Notes: generated from the letters alone by a model not told the origin. A stretch of 64,000 nt of DNA from UMGS1649 sp045534225 (GCA_045534225.1 JAZSJJ010000005.1:62001-126000); one strand, 5' to 3'; positions 1 to 7,743 are shown, counted from the first letter of the stretch. Program-made: numbers and translations.

Positions 1-95
1 TCGACAAGGAAAAACAAAGAGTGGTTGTAAAAGTTAATATGTTTAACAGAGAAACAACTGTTGAACTAGGCTTTGAACAAATACAAAAAATATAA
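1..95 (+). CDS. nusG: NusG transcription factor, C-terminal end (5' truncated)
   Basis: An open frame enters from the left edge and stops at 93-95. The 30 residues match the end of the NusG KOW domain: a basic VVVKVNMF strand, then the NRETTVELGF motif and a final Q-I-Q-K-I. NusG binds RNA polymerase and modulates pausing and termination. The usual gene order secE-nusG-rplK-rplA supports the call. Only the tail is present, so nothing can be said about the NGN domain. Confidence 0.9.
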   Translation, partial: DKEKQRVVVKVNMFNRETTVELGFEQIQKI

Positions 96-136
96 CTTAA
101 ATAATATAGTTAATATATTTTAAGGAGGTGAAAAAG

Positions 137-565
137 ATGGCAGAGAAAAAAGTAACACACGTTATAAAACTTCAAATTGAAGCAGGTAAAGCTAACCCAG
201 CACCACCAGTAGGACCAGCATTAGGACCAGCAGGTATCAACATCATGGCATTCTGTAAAGAATTCAATGAAAGAACTGCAAAAGACGCTGGAATGATATT
301 CCCAGTAGTGCTTACTGTTTACCAAGATAAATCATTTGAATTTATAATCAAAACTGCACCAGCAGCAGTATTATTAAAGAAAGCAGCTGGTATAGCAAGT
401 GGTTCAGCAAAACCACACAAAGACAAAGTTGCAAAAGTAACACGCGCTCAAGTCGAAGAAATAGCTAAAACTAAAATGCAAGACTTAAACGCAGCCTCTT
501 TAGACGCAGCAGCTTCTATGATCAAAGGAACTGCAAGATCAATGGGGATCGTTGTTACTGAATAA
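137..565 (+). CDS. rplK: 50S ribosomal protein L11
   Basis: The product is 142 residues, normal for L11. It shows the N-terminal PPVGPALGPAGINI signature near residue 25 and the C-terminal rRNA-binding region ending in ARSMGIVV. L11 forms the GTPase-associated stalk base with 23S rRNA. A GTG at 128 is in frame but lies inside the Shine-Dalgarno AAGGAGGTG at 122-130, so the ATG at 137, seven bases after that site, is the likely start. It follows nusG directly and precedes rplA in the usual order. Confidence 0.97.
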   Translation: MAEKKVTHVIKLQIEAGKANPAPPVGPALGPAGINIMAFCKEFNERTAKDAGMIFPVVLTVYQDKSFEFIIKTAPAAVLLKKAAGIASGSAKPHKDKVAKVTRAQVEEIAKTKMQDLNAASLDAAASMIKGTARSMGIVVTE

Positions 566-612
566 TTATGGGAGAGTAAAAACTCGCTAAAACCAAAGGA
601 GGGAAATGAATC

Positions 613-1296
613 GTGAAAAATAGCAAGAGAATGAATGAAGCAAAAGCCCAAGTAGAATCAAGAGTATATGATATTGAAGAAGCTTTAGAATTAATGGCTA
701 AATTACCAAAAGCTAAATTTGACGAAAGCGTTGAATTACACGTTAAATTAGGTGTTGATTCTAAACAAGCAGACCAACAAGTTAGAGGTACAATAGTACT
801 TCCACACGGAACAGGTAAATCTAAAAAAGTATTAGTACTTGCAAAAGGCGATAAAGCAGCAGCCGCTGAAGCAGCTGGAGCAGATTACGTTGGAGATGAC
901 GATATGATCGCTAAAATCGCTAACGAAGGCTGGCTAGATTTCGATGCTGTTGTAGCAACTCCAGACATGATGCCTACATTAGGTAGAGTGGCTAAAATAT
1001 TAGGACCTAAAGGTCTTATGCCAAACCCTAAAGCTGGTACAGTTACAGTTGATACAGCAAAAGCTGTTAATGAAATTAAAGCTGGTAAAGTAGAATACAG
1101 ATTAGACAAAAACAATATTATACATACATCAATTGGTAAAGTATCATTCGGTACTGCAAAAATAAAAGAAAACTATGAAGTATTATTAGATGCTATAGTT
1201 AAAGCAAAACCTGCAGCAGCTAAAGGTACTTACTTAAAATCAATTGCAATATCTACAACAATGGGACCTGGAATCAAGATTTCAGCAAAAGCTTAA
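613..1296 (+). CDS. rplA: 50S ribosomal protein L1
   Basis: The product is 227 residues, typical for bacterial L1. It carries the TVVLPHGTGK-like strand (here TIVLPHGTGKSKK), the GPKGLMPNPKAGTVT motif near residue 135 and a C-terminal TMGPGIKI. L1 binds 23S rRNA at the mobile L1 stalk and often represses its own operon. A GTG start at 613 is used, with AAAGGAGGG at 595-603; an in-frame ATG at 631 has no ribosome site. A terminator follows at 1316, so rplJ is not transcribed with it. Confidence 0.96.
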   Translation: MKNSKRMNEAKAQVESRVYDIEEALELMAKLPKAKFDESVELHVKLGVDSKQADQQVRGTIVLPHGTGKSKKVLVLAKGDKAAAAEAAGADYVGDDDMIAKIANEGWLDFDAVVATPDMMPTLGRVAKILGPKGLMPNPKAGTVTVDTAKAVNEIKAGKVEYRLDKNNIIHTSIGKVSFGTAKIKENYEVLLDAIVKAKPAAAKGTYLKSIAISTTMGPGIKISAKA

Positions 1297-1315
1297 TTAT
1301 TAAAGAGATATACAA

Positions 1316-1340
1316 AGTGCCGCTTCAAGCGGTGCTTTTT
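1316..1340 (+). terminator. Rho-independent terminator after rplA
   Basis: An 8-bp stem (AGTGCCGC with GCGGTGCT, two G-U pairs) with a short loop is followed by five Ts. It lies 19 bases after the rplA stop and closes the L11-L1 transcript. Confidence 0.8.
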
Positions 1341-1354
1341 GTTTAGGAGAAAAG

Positions 1355-2803
1355 ATGGAAGAACAAGAAAAAATCGAAGAACTATCATTAACAGATAAAA
1401 TAGTAGAAACTTTTAAGAAAAAAACAGAAGAATATAGTAAAGCATTAAATACAGAGAATTTCCATTATGAAGAACTATACCAAAAAGGTAAGAAAGAAAA
1501 TGGAAAAGCTTTTGCTATGGCAGTATTAGAATTTAAAGACTTTTTCTTAAAGATAAACTATAGAGTGCATGCACCAATGCTACTTCCAAGTAGCACATTA
1601 GAAATGAGAATATTATTTAAGGGTGGGAAATTCCCTGTAGAATATTCAATCTATGATTTGTTAAACATTATAGATGAAACAAACTTCATATGTTATACAA
1701 TACCATATATAACTACTCAAGAATTAATGGAACAAGCATTAGCACACTTAATGGATTGTTTCACAATATATAAACTTCAAATAGAAGAGTTATTTCAAGA
1801 TAAAGAGAAATTTGCTATACTTGAAGAAAATATAGAGAACCAAATACAAAAAACTATAGGTGGCAAAGTTTTTGAGTCAGGCAGCATAGAATATATGATT
1901 CGTATGTTAGAAGTATACTATTTATTTGATGCAGCAAAGTTTACTACAGAAATATATACAGAAGAAGTTCTTACTGGAAAATACAAAAAGGCAGTAAAAC
2001 ATTATAAGAAAAAAGGTGAGAAAGCTACTATATATGAAAGTAGACTTGCAGAATTTTTATGGCAAAGAAAAGAAGAATATTCTTTTATACCAGAAAACTT
2101 ACACACTAACAAAGTAGTTAAGAAATACCAAAAGGTAGGAATAAAAGGAACACTTCTTTCAGGAGTAGCGTTCTTTATACTTATGCCTTTATGGACAATA
2201 TTCTATGGATTAATATATGCATTAACACATTTTAAGATATCTGAAGGTTCTATTTATATGACTAATTCAGAATATCCATTGTTAATAATAGTAGGTTTTG
2301 TAACAGCCATTGTTAATATGTATTTTGTAAGAAAGATACTTGCTAAAATAACTTATGGAAAGAGATTTGAGGAATACAACAGAATAGACGCTATCCAAAA
2401 CCCAGCGTCAACTAATAACAAAATGTCTAAATCATTTCAATTTGTAATAGCAGCTGGAATTGCATTATCTGTACTTGCAGCGAATACATATATCAAGTTT
2501 AATGAAAACAACATAATATTAAATACAGACATGTTACAAGTAAATGGAACAGAGATTCCATATACAATGGTAGATAGCGTATACAAGACAGAAAAGATAA
2601 AAGGATTTAAGGAATATGTAGAAGTAGATAACTATGTAATTGTGCTAAAAGACAATACAAAGATAGAACTATATATGTATATGACCAACGAAGAATTTGA
2701 ACAATATGTTCTTCCAATATTAAATAAAAAGGAAATAGAAATAAAAAACATTGATCTTCTAGAAAATATACCTAAAGTAGAATATAAAGAAGTAGTAGAA
2801 TAA
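1355..2803 (+). CDS. Hypothetical membrane protein, 482 residues
   Basis: I do not recognise this family. Residues 1-260 are charged and mostly helical without a signal peptide. Three hydrophobic segments follow at about 264-290, 307-327 and 362-382, then a C-terminal domain of about 100 residues with beta-rich character (VDNYVIVLKDNTKIELYMY). The architecture suggests a cytosolic helical domain anchored in the membrane with a terminal PH-like or sensor domain, which is inference. The ATG at 1355 has TAGGAGAAAAG just upstream. Codon use (AGA, ATA, TTA) is native. It begins immediately after the rplA terminator. Confidence 0.75.
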   Translation: MEEQEKIEELSLTDKIVETFKKKTEEYSKALNTENFHYEELYQKGKKENGKAFAMAVLEFKDFFLKINYRVHAPMLLPSSTLEMRILFKGGKFPVEYSIYDLLNIIDETNFICYTIPYITTQELMEQALAHLMDCFTIYKLQIEELFQDKEKFAILEENIENQIQKTIGGKVFESGSIEYMIRMLEVYYLFDAAKFTTEIYTEEVLTGKYKKAVKHYKKKGEKATIYESRLAEFLWQRKEEYSFIPENLHTNKVVKKYQKVGIKGTLLSGVAFFILMPLWTIFYGLIYALTHFKISEGSIYMTNSEYPLLIIVGFVTAIVNMYFVRKILAKITYGKRFEEYNRIDAIQNPASTNNKMSKSFQFVIAAGIALSVLAANTYIKFNENNIILNTDMLQVNGTEIPYTMVDSVYKTEKIKGFKEYVEVDNYVIVLKDNTKIELYMYMTNEEFEQYVLPILNKKEIEIKNIDLLENIPKVEYKEVVE

Positions 2804-2805
2804 TA

Positions 2806-2834
2806 AAAGCAGGATAGGTAACTATTCTGCTTTT
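2806..2834 (+). terminator. Rho-independent terminator
   Basis: AAAGCAGGAT pairs with ATTCTGCTTT (one G-U pair) and ends in four Ts, directly after the stop codon at 2803. Confidence 0.75.
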
Positions 2835-2881
2835 CATATAGGAAGCATCATAAAACACCAATATATCTTTATTAAAACCAC

Positions 2882-2910
2882 TTGAATAATATCGAGATAT
2901 ATAATAAAAT
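2882..2910 (+). promoter_or_regulatory. Sigma-A-type promoter for the small ORF / pilin-like gene
   Basis: TTGAAT at 2882 and TAAAAT at 2905 are 17 bases apart. The spacing is ideal and both hexamers are near consensus. It would serve the 41-residue ORF at 2935 and the pilin-like gene behind it. Confidence 0.55.
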
Positions 2911-2934
2911 AAAAACATAAAGAGAGGTAAACAA

Positions 2935-3060
2935 ATGATAAAAAATGTCGAAAGCCTTGCGGCTGTATACGCACACACAATCATTTCTAATGAACAAACA
3001 TTAGAAGCGTTTTTTGTACCTCAAATTAAAATAGAAACTAGCAAAGTAACACATAGCTAA
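2935..3060 (+). CDS. Small ORF, 41 residues, unknown
   Basis: An ATG preceded by AGAGAGG (2921-2927) opens a 41-residue frame beginning MIKNVESLAAVYAHTI. It lies between a promoter at 2882 and the pilin-like gene. There is no recognisable domain and no membrane segment. A 7-bp hairpin (CACATAG/CTATGTG, 3050-3069) overlaps its stop codon and could link its translation to the gene 50 bases downstream. It could equally be a leader peptide or a chance frame. Confidence 0.45.
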   Translation: MIKNVESLAAVYAHTIISNEQTLEAFFVPQIKIETSKVTHS

Positions 3061-3109
3061 AACTATGTGCTGTTATGCTTTTTGCATACAAGAAGGAGGA
3101 ATGAAAAAA

Positions 3110-4195
3110 ATGCAAAAGAAACAAGGTATATCTTTAATAGTATTAAGTATAACAATATTAGTAATGGCAATACTTGCAGCAACAGCAATAATTTCATTAG
3201 AAGATAGTGGAATAATAGGACGTTCAAAAAATACAGTATCAAAACAAAACCAACAAGAAGAATACACAAGATTACAAGTAATAAAAAATGGAATATTAAC
3301 AGATAAATTTGGCGAAATAACAGTAACAGAATATGTAGAAAAGCTAAAAGAAAAAAATATAATAGAAGAGACGATAACAACGGATGAATACGGTAGTACA
3401 GTAGTTAAAACAAAATCGGGGTTTGATGTATATATTAGTCAAGATGGAGAAGCAAATATCAAAATTTCGTTTGAACAGATAATACCACCGCCAACTTTAG
3501 CTTCGTTAATAACAAGTGCGGCAGATTATGGAAAGACAGTAGATTATACCGTAACGGTAAATGGAACTACATATGATGATTGGCAAATATATTATCATAA
3601 TAGCGACTATGTATATTTAATAGCAGAAAATAGCATAACAAATACTACATTAAATAAAGGAGTACCAACAGTAGCAAGCTTAACTAGCGATGAATTAGCA
3701 TTATATGAAAAATTTAGAGTAGGAAATGCAGATAAATACACGCTAGCAGATACAGTAAGTGGAGACACAACATATAACTGTAAAGCAGTAGCGAAATTAA
3801 TAAGAGACTATGCAAATTTTGCTAATACAACAGATTATGGAACAAATGTAGTAGGAGCAATAGGAGGACCAACACTAGAGTTATTAGTAGCAGGATGGAA
3901 TGCAAAGGGCTATACACCAACAATGGCACTAACAATAGACACATATGGCTATAAAATAAACAATGCTATCTATGTATCAGTAACAAGTGATGGATTATAT
4001 GTACCATCAAGTTATCGCTATTGGTTGGTGTCTCCGTCTGCTTACGACTATGACTATGTTATGCTTGCGGGCTATGACGAAGTGGACCAGAACCGCTTCA
4101 TCAATACTAGTGGCGTTCGTCCCGTAGTTTGTCTAAAATCTACTATCCCTGCCACAGTAGGAACAGGAGATTACGATTTTAGTTTAACAAAATAA
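3110..4195 (+). CDS. Pilin-like surface protein with hypervariable C-terminus (copy A)
   Basis: The N-terminus (KKQGISLIVLSITILVMAIL) looks like a type III/IV prepilin: a short basic leader, a glycine cleavage site and a long hydrophobic helix. It lacks the usual Glu at +5. Residues 140-350 form a globular domain shared with the gene at 32756, including the stretch YANFANTTDYGTNVVGAIGG. The end reads YWLVSPSA, then a divergent segment, then VRPVVCLK, as in C-type-lectin-like folds. ATG 3110 is ten bases after GGAGG, whereas ATG 3101 is only one base from it, so 3110 is chosen. Codons change sharply in the last 40 residues (CGC, CGT, GAC instead of AGA, GAT). It is probably exported and surface displayed; its function is unknown. 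Confidence 0.8.
   Translation: MQKKQGISLIVLSITILVMAILAATAIISLEDSGIIGRSKNTVSKQNQQEEYTRLQVIKNGILTDKFGEITVTEYVEKLKEKNIIEETITTDEYGSTVVKTKSGFDVYISQDGEANIKISFEQIIPPPTLASLITSAADYGKTVDYTVTVNGTTYDDWQIYYHNSDYVYLIAENSITNTTLNKGVPTVASLTSDELALYEKFRVGNADKYTLADTVSGDTTYNCKAVAKLIRDYANFANTTDYGTNVVGAIGGPTLELLVAGWNAKGYTPTMALTIDTYGYKINNAIYVSVTSDGLYVPSSYRYWLVSPSAYDYDYVMLAGYDEVDQNRFINTSGVRPVVCLKSTIPATVGTGDYDFSLTK
4043..4120 (+). other. Candidate DGR-type variable segment in pilin-like copy A
   Basis: These 26 codons sit between SPSA and RPVVCLK, and 21 of them end in C or T in a genome that otherwise prefers A endings. The aligned segment of the homologue at 33623 differs at most positions while the flanks agree. 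Adenine mutagenesis of AAY codons by a diversity-generating retroelement would leave this signature. No reverse transcriptase or template repeat is visible in the window, so the assignment is inference. Confidence 0.5.
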
Positions 4196-4233
4196 CGTAG
4201 GCACTAAAGATAAGCGTACTTTAACGTAGTGCT

Positions 4234-4256
4234 CAAGTGGTGACAAGTACCACCTG
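4234..4256. repeat. Hairpin downstream of the variable segment
   Basis: CAAGTGGT and ACCACCTG form an 8-bp stem with one mismatch and a 7-base loop, 38 bases after the stop of copy A. A second inverted repeat, GCACTA (4201) with TAGTGC (4227), lies just before it. Some DGRs have a hairpin or cruciform just past the variable repeat; no function is shown here. The gene-free stretch 4196-4599 holds this hairpin, a terminator at 4317 and a promoter at 4443. Confidence 0.45.
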
Positions 4257-4316
4257 TGTAAGCGCACAAATTTCGCAAGTTATATAGGATACATAAAATG
4301 TAGATTTTAAATTAAG

Positions 4317-4362
4317 AGTAGAAGCAAGAATGTTAAATAAACATTCTTGCTTCTACTTTTTT
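4317..4362 (+). terminator. Strong Rho-independent terminator after copy A
   Basis: A perfect 18-bp stem begins AGTAGAAGCAAG at 4317 and closes with CTTGCTTCTACT ending at 4357, with a 5-base loop, followed by six Ts. Confidence 0.9.
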
Positions 4363-4442
4363 GTGCATAAATAAGCACAAAATGATGTTTTAGGTGTGTC
4401 GAATTTTGTCAATGAAAAGACAAAATATTAACGCTCAAATCG

Positions 4443-4471
4443 TTGACATATACACAACGGGTAATTAGAAT
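4443..4471 (+). promoter_or_regulatory. Consensus sigma-A promoter of the dinD-like gene
   Basis: TTGACA at 4443, a 17-base spacer and TAGAAT at 4466. The start site would leave a leader of about 120 bases before the ATG at 4600. I saw no GAAC-N4-GTTC SOS box beside it. Confidence 0.75.
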
Positions 4472-4599
4472 ATTTGTATGGGGGAATTAAAAAGAAAGGA
4501 GGGAATAAGAAAAAGGTAAAAATGTTTTTTCGGGGGAGTATATAAAAATACATAGATATAAATGAAGAATAAATGTAAATATAAGAGGAGGAAAAACAA

Positions 4600-5421
4600 A
4601 TGAGTGAAAATGAAATAGAGAAAATTGGAGAAAGTATAAAACATGTAGATGAATATGGTAATGAATATTGGTTTGCAAGAGAGCTACAAAAAGTATTTGA
4701 ATATAAAGAGTGGCGTAAATTTGAAGGTGCGATAAATAAAGCAATAGAGGCATGCAAAAACAGTGGTAATACTGCGTTAGACCATTTTGTCGGCGCCGAC
4801 AAAATGGTACCTATTGGTTCCGGTGCATTAAGAAATCAAGCAGACTACAAACTAACGCGTTATGCCTGCTATTTAATAGCACAAAATGGAGATCCGAGAA
4901 AAGAAGTAATAGCATTAGCACAAACATATTTTGCAGTACAAACTAGAAAACAAGAGTTAAGTGAAAGAGAATATAGTCTGCTTATAGAAGATGAAAAGAG
5001 ATTTTATCAAAGAGATTTAACTAGAAAAGGTAATTATTCACTTAATCAAACTGCTAAGAAAGCGGGAGTTAAGAATTTTGCTAAATTCCATAATGCTGGA
5101 TATAAAGGGTTATATAACGGTGAAACTGCAGATGACATAGCTAAAAGAAAGGGTTTAAGATATAGGGAAGATATATTAGACAACATGGGAAGTGATGAAC
5201 TAATAGCAAATCTATTTAGAATATCTCAAACTGAGCTTAAATTAAAAAGAGATAATGTACAAACAGAAGATGTAGCAAATGATACTCATTATATTGTTGG
5301 AAAGAATATACGTGAGGTAATAGAAAAGAATGGAGGACCTATGCCAGAGGAACTTCCAACACCAAAGAAGAGCTTAAAAGAATTAGAAAATGAAAATAAA
5401 AAGACTTTAACAAACCAATAA
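4600..5421 (+). CDS. dinD: DinD-like DNA-damage-inducible protein
   Basis: The 273 residues follow E. coli DinD along their length. They include WFARELQKVFEYKEWRKF at about 25, an ACKNSG segment followed by DHF, RYACYLIAQNGDPRKEVIALAQTYFA near 95 and a C-terminal MPEELPTPKKSLKELE. The N-terminal half resembles the Bro-N/KilA-N fold found in phage proteins. E. coli DinD inhibits RecA-mediated strand exchange; the role here is unknown. The start has GAGGAGG upstream. A 28-bp perfect palindrome lies inside the gene at 4781. It is a single-gene transcript with its own promoter and terminator. Such genes are often mobile. Confidence 0.88.
   Translation: MSENEIEKIGESIKHVDEYGNEYWFARELQKVFEYKEWRKFEGAINKAIEACKNSGNTALDHFVGADKMVPIGSGALRNQADYKLTRYACYLIAQNGDPRKEVIALAQTYFAVQTRKQELSEREYSLLIEDEKRFYQRDLTRKGNYSLNQTAKKAGVKNFAKFHNAGYKGLYNGETADDIAKRKGLRYREDILDNMGSDELIANLFRISQTELKLKRDNVQTEDVANDTHYIVGKNIREVIEKNGGPMPEELPTPKKSLKELENENKKTLTNQ
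4781..4808. repeat. 28-bp perfect palindrome inside dinD
   Basis: ACCATTTTGTCGGC is followed immediately by its exact reverse complement, with no spacer. It encodes the DHFVGADKMV region, which varies among DinD proteins. A perfect 14-bp arm is very unlikely by chance in 64 kb. It could be a protein-binding site or a roadblock hairpin. Confidence 0.9.
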
Positions 5422-5439
5422 TTTATAAATAATAGATAT

Positions 5440-5478
5440 AAAACTGTGTGGTGAAAACCGCACAGTTTTAAGTTTTTT
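5440..5478 (+). terminator. Rho-independent terminator after dinD
   Basis: A 13-bp stem begins AAAACTGTG at 5440 with a GAAA tetraloop and one G-U pair, and is followed by a T-rich tract. Confidence 0.85.
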
Positions 5479-5531
5479 AGGTATATAATATAAGAAAATT
5501 AAAAATATTTTTAATTTTTTGTTAAAAACAC

Positions 5532-5560
5532 TTGACAAACAATTATCTTTTTAATATAAT
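5532..5560 (+). promoter_or_regulatory. Consensus sigma-A promoter of the NAD salvage block
   Basis: TTGACA at 5532, a 17-base spacer and TATAAT at 5555 match consensus exactly. Transcription would begin near 5567 and leave a leader of about 125 bases before the nicotinamidase gene. Confidence 0.85.
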
Positions 5561-5584
5561 GTTAATATCAGATAGAGATAAGTG

Positions 5585-5621
5585 ATTGCTTTTCAATAAA
5601 AGCACATAATTGGGAAGCAAT
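5585..5621 (+). promoter_or_regulatory. Mutually exclusive hairpins in the NAD-operon leader
   Basis: TGCTTTT (5587) pairs with AAAAGCA (5598) around a CAAT loop. The same bases in ATTGCTT (5585) can instead pair with AAGCAAT (5615). The two folds exclude each other, as in ligand- or protein-controlled leaders. I do not recognise a named riboswitch, and no terminator lies between this and the gene. Confidence 0.35.
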
Positions 5622-5690
5622 TATTTTTACGTCCTATGTTATTAACGAAATGTTAAAAAGAAATAAAATAATATATAAAGGAGAATTGTT

Positions 5691-6272
5691 ATGAAAGAAA
5701 TTAAGGTAACCGCAAAGAAACTGCTCGTTGTCGTAGACATGGTAAACGGCTTCGTGGTACACGGAAATATGGCTGATCCTAAAATCGGTCATATTGTTCC
5801 TGAGTGTGAAAGACTCGTAAAAGAATTCCTTGAAAAAGGCTATCAGGTGGTATACATTACCGATTGCCATAAGGAAAACTGCAATGAGTTTTTGAAGTTC
5901 CCTGTACACTGTGTAGAAGGAACAGACGAATCGGAAGTGGTAGATGCTCTTAAAAAGTATGAGGATAAAGTCATTGTTATCAAAAAGAACTCTACCAGCG
6001 CAATGTTTGCACCTGGATTTATGGATATCATAAATCAGATGACAGACCTTGAAGAAGTTGTCATTATCGGCTGCTGCACAGATATCTGTGTACAAAATCT
6101 TGCTATCCCGCTTGCAAATTATTTTGACGAAGGAGATAGACAGGTAAAAATCACAGTACCTGTAAACGCAGTTGAAACCTATGACGCACCGTATCATCCG
6201 AAGGATGAATACAACGAAATGGCATTCAAATTCATGAAGCAAACCGGAATCAATTTAACTGAAAGATATTAA
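5691..6272 (+). CDS. pncA: Nicotinamidase / isochorismatase-family hydrolase
   Basis: The 193 residues belong to the cysteine hydrolase (isochorismatase) family. LLVVVDMVNGF near residue 12 supplies the Asp, VIKKNSTSAMF near 100 the Lys, and VIIGCCTDICVQN near 123 the catalytic Cys. Nicotinamidase converts nicotinamide to nicotinate, the substrate of the next gene, pncB, 13 bases downstream. That context makes the NAD salvage role likely. Codons such as CTT, CCG, GGC and CGT are richer in G+C than in neighbouring native genes, which suggests transfer. AAGGAGAATTGTT precedes the ATG. Confidence 0.88.
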   Translation: MKEIKVTAKKLLVVVDMVNGFVVHGNMADPKIGHIVPECERLVKEFLEKGYQVVYITDCHKENCNEFLKFPVHCVEGTDESEVVDALKKYEDKVIVIKKNSTSAMFAPGFMDIINQMTDLEEVVIIGCCTDICVQNLAIPLANYFDEGDRQVKITVPVNAVETYDAPYHPKDEYNEMAFKFMKQTGINLTERY

Positions 6273-6285
6273 GGAGGATACTACT

Positions 6286-7722
6286 ATGAAAAACAAAACT
6301 ATGATGATCGATTACTATGAATTCACGATGGCAAAAACCTATTTCGATAACGGCGAGAAAGACCGCAAAGCTTGCTTTGATCTTTTCTTCAGAACCAATC
6401 CATTCGGCGGCGGCTACGCAATAGCTGAAGGTCTGGACAACATTGTCGAGTATATCAAAAACTTCAAGATTTCTGAAGATGACATTGCGTATCTTCGTGA
6501 AGTAGGAAGCTTCTCTGAAGAGTTCCTTGATTACCTTAAGAATCTGAAGTTCACCGGCGACATCTACGCAATTCCTGAAGGTACACCTGTATTTCCGAAC
6601 GAACCGGTTGTTACAGTTGTAGCAAACATCATCGAAGCTCAGCTTATCGAAACATCTTTGCTTACAAGTTTCAACCACGGCACCCTTGTTGCAACGGCTG
6701 CTAAGAGAATTACCCATGCTGCAGGCGACATTCCTGTTATGGAATTTGGCGCAAGAAGAGCAAGAGGCGATGATTCCGCAATCGAAGCAAGTAAGTATGC
6801 ATTTGTCGGCGGCTGCGCAGGAACAAGCAATACTCAGTCTGCAAAAGAAAACGATATCCCTGTTATGGGAACAATGGCACACAGCCTTGTATCTGCTGCA
6901 GACTCTGAGTATGAAGCGTTCCTTGCTTACGCAAAGAGCAATCCTAACAACTGCGTATTCCTTGTAGATACCTACGATACACTTCGTAGCGGCGTTCCGA
7001 ATGCAATCAGAGTTGCAAAGGAATACCTTGTACCGAACGGATACAAGTTCAAGGGTATCAGAATCGACAGCGGCGACCTTGCGTATCTTTCTAAGAAAGC
7101 AAGAGCAATGTTGGATGCTGAAGGTTTCGTAGATACTGGCATTTGCCTGTCTAACGGCCTTAACGAAAACACCATCAAGTCTATTTTGGACCAGGGAGCA
7201 TGCATAAACAGCATCGGTGCCGGCGACAACATCGCTGCTTCTAAGGAAAGAGTAAACGGCGTATACAAGCTTGTTGCAATCGAGAAAGATGGAACTTTAG
7301 TTCCTCGTATCAAGGTCAGTGAAGATGCTGCCAAAACAATTACTCCTGCGTATAAGAAAGTCTACAGATTTTTCGATAACGCTACGGGATATGCGTTGGG
7401 CGATGTAATCGCACTTGCAGATGAAATCATTCCTACGGATGGATACACGCTTGTATCTCCTACCGAGGAGTGGAAAACAACCTACCTTGAAAATTATACT
7501 GTAAAAGAATTGCAGGTACCTATTTTCTTAAACGGCGAATTGGTATATAATGTACCTAGTGTAAGAGAAAGAAAGGAATACTGCAAGCAAGAATTTGCGA
7601 AAATCTATCCTGAGATCAAGAGAGCTGCAAATCCTCATGGCTACTATGTTGACCTGAGCGATGAACTCCTTGCTCTTAAGAAGAAAATGATTTTCGAGGC
7701 AAGAGGTAAGAAAACCTTCTAA
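6286..7722 (+). CDS. pncB: Nicotinate phosphoribosyltransferase
   Basis: At 478 residues this is the expected size. Features include DYYEFTMAKTYF at the N-terminus, FDLFFRTNPFGGGYAIAEGL, MEFGARRARG near 160 with the phosphoribosyl-binding arginines, and GIRIDSGDLAYLSKKAR near 255. The enzyme couples nicotinate and PRPP to give nicotinate mononucleotide, the entry to the Preiss-Handler pathway. AAGGAGG lies nine bases before the ATG. It shares the G+C-rich codon pattern of pncA, so the two genes probably arrived together, whereas nadE and nadD behind them look more native. Confidence 0.94.
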   Translation: MKNKTMMIDYYEFTMAKTYFDNGEKDRKACFDLFFRTNPFGGGYAIAEGLDNIVEYIKNFKISEDDIAYLREVGSFSEEFLDYLKNLKFTGDIYAIPEGTPVFPNEPVVTVVANIIEAQLIETSLLTSFNHGTLVATAAKRITHAAGDIPVMEFGARRARGDDSAIEASKYAFVGGCAGTSNTQSAKENDIPVMGTMAHSLVSAADSEYEAFLAYAKSNPNNCVFLVDTYDTLRSGVPNAIRVAKEYLVPNGYKFKGIRIDSGDLAYLSKKARAMLDAEGFVDTGICLSNGLNENTIKSILDQGACINSIGAGDNIAASKERVNGVYKLVAIEKDGTLVPRIKVSEDAAKTITPAYKKVYRFFDNATGYALGDVIALADEIIPTDGYTLVSPTEEWKTTYLENYTVKELQVPIFLNGELVYNVPSVRERKEYCKQEFAKIYPEIKRAANPHGYYVDLSDELLALKKKMIFEARGKKTF

Positions 7723-7743
7723 ATCTACACCAAGGAGAGTATT

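Noticed and set aside
5521..5690. NrtR operator upstream of pncA
   Set aside because: No clear 21-bp palindrome of the known NrtR type is visible; AT-rich half-sites are too weak to call.
5634..6882. Minus-strand frames opposite pncA and pncB
   Set aside because: The plus-strand genes have catalytic motifs and ribosome sites; the antisense frames do not.
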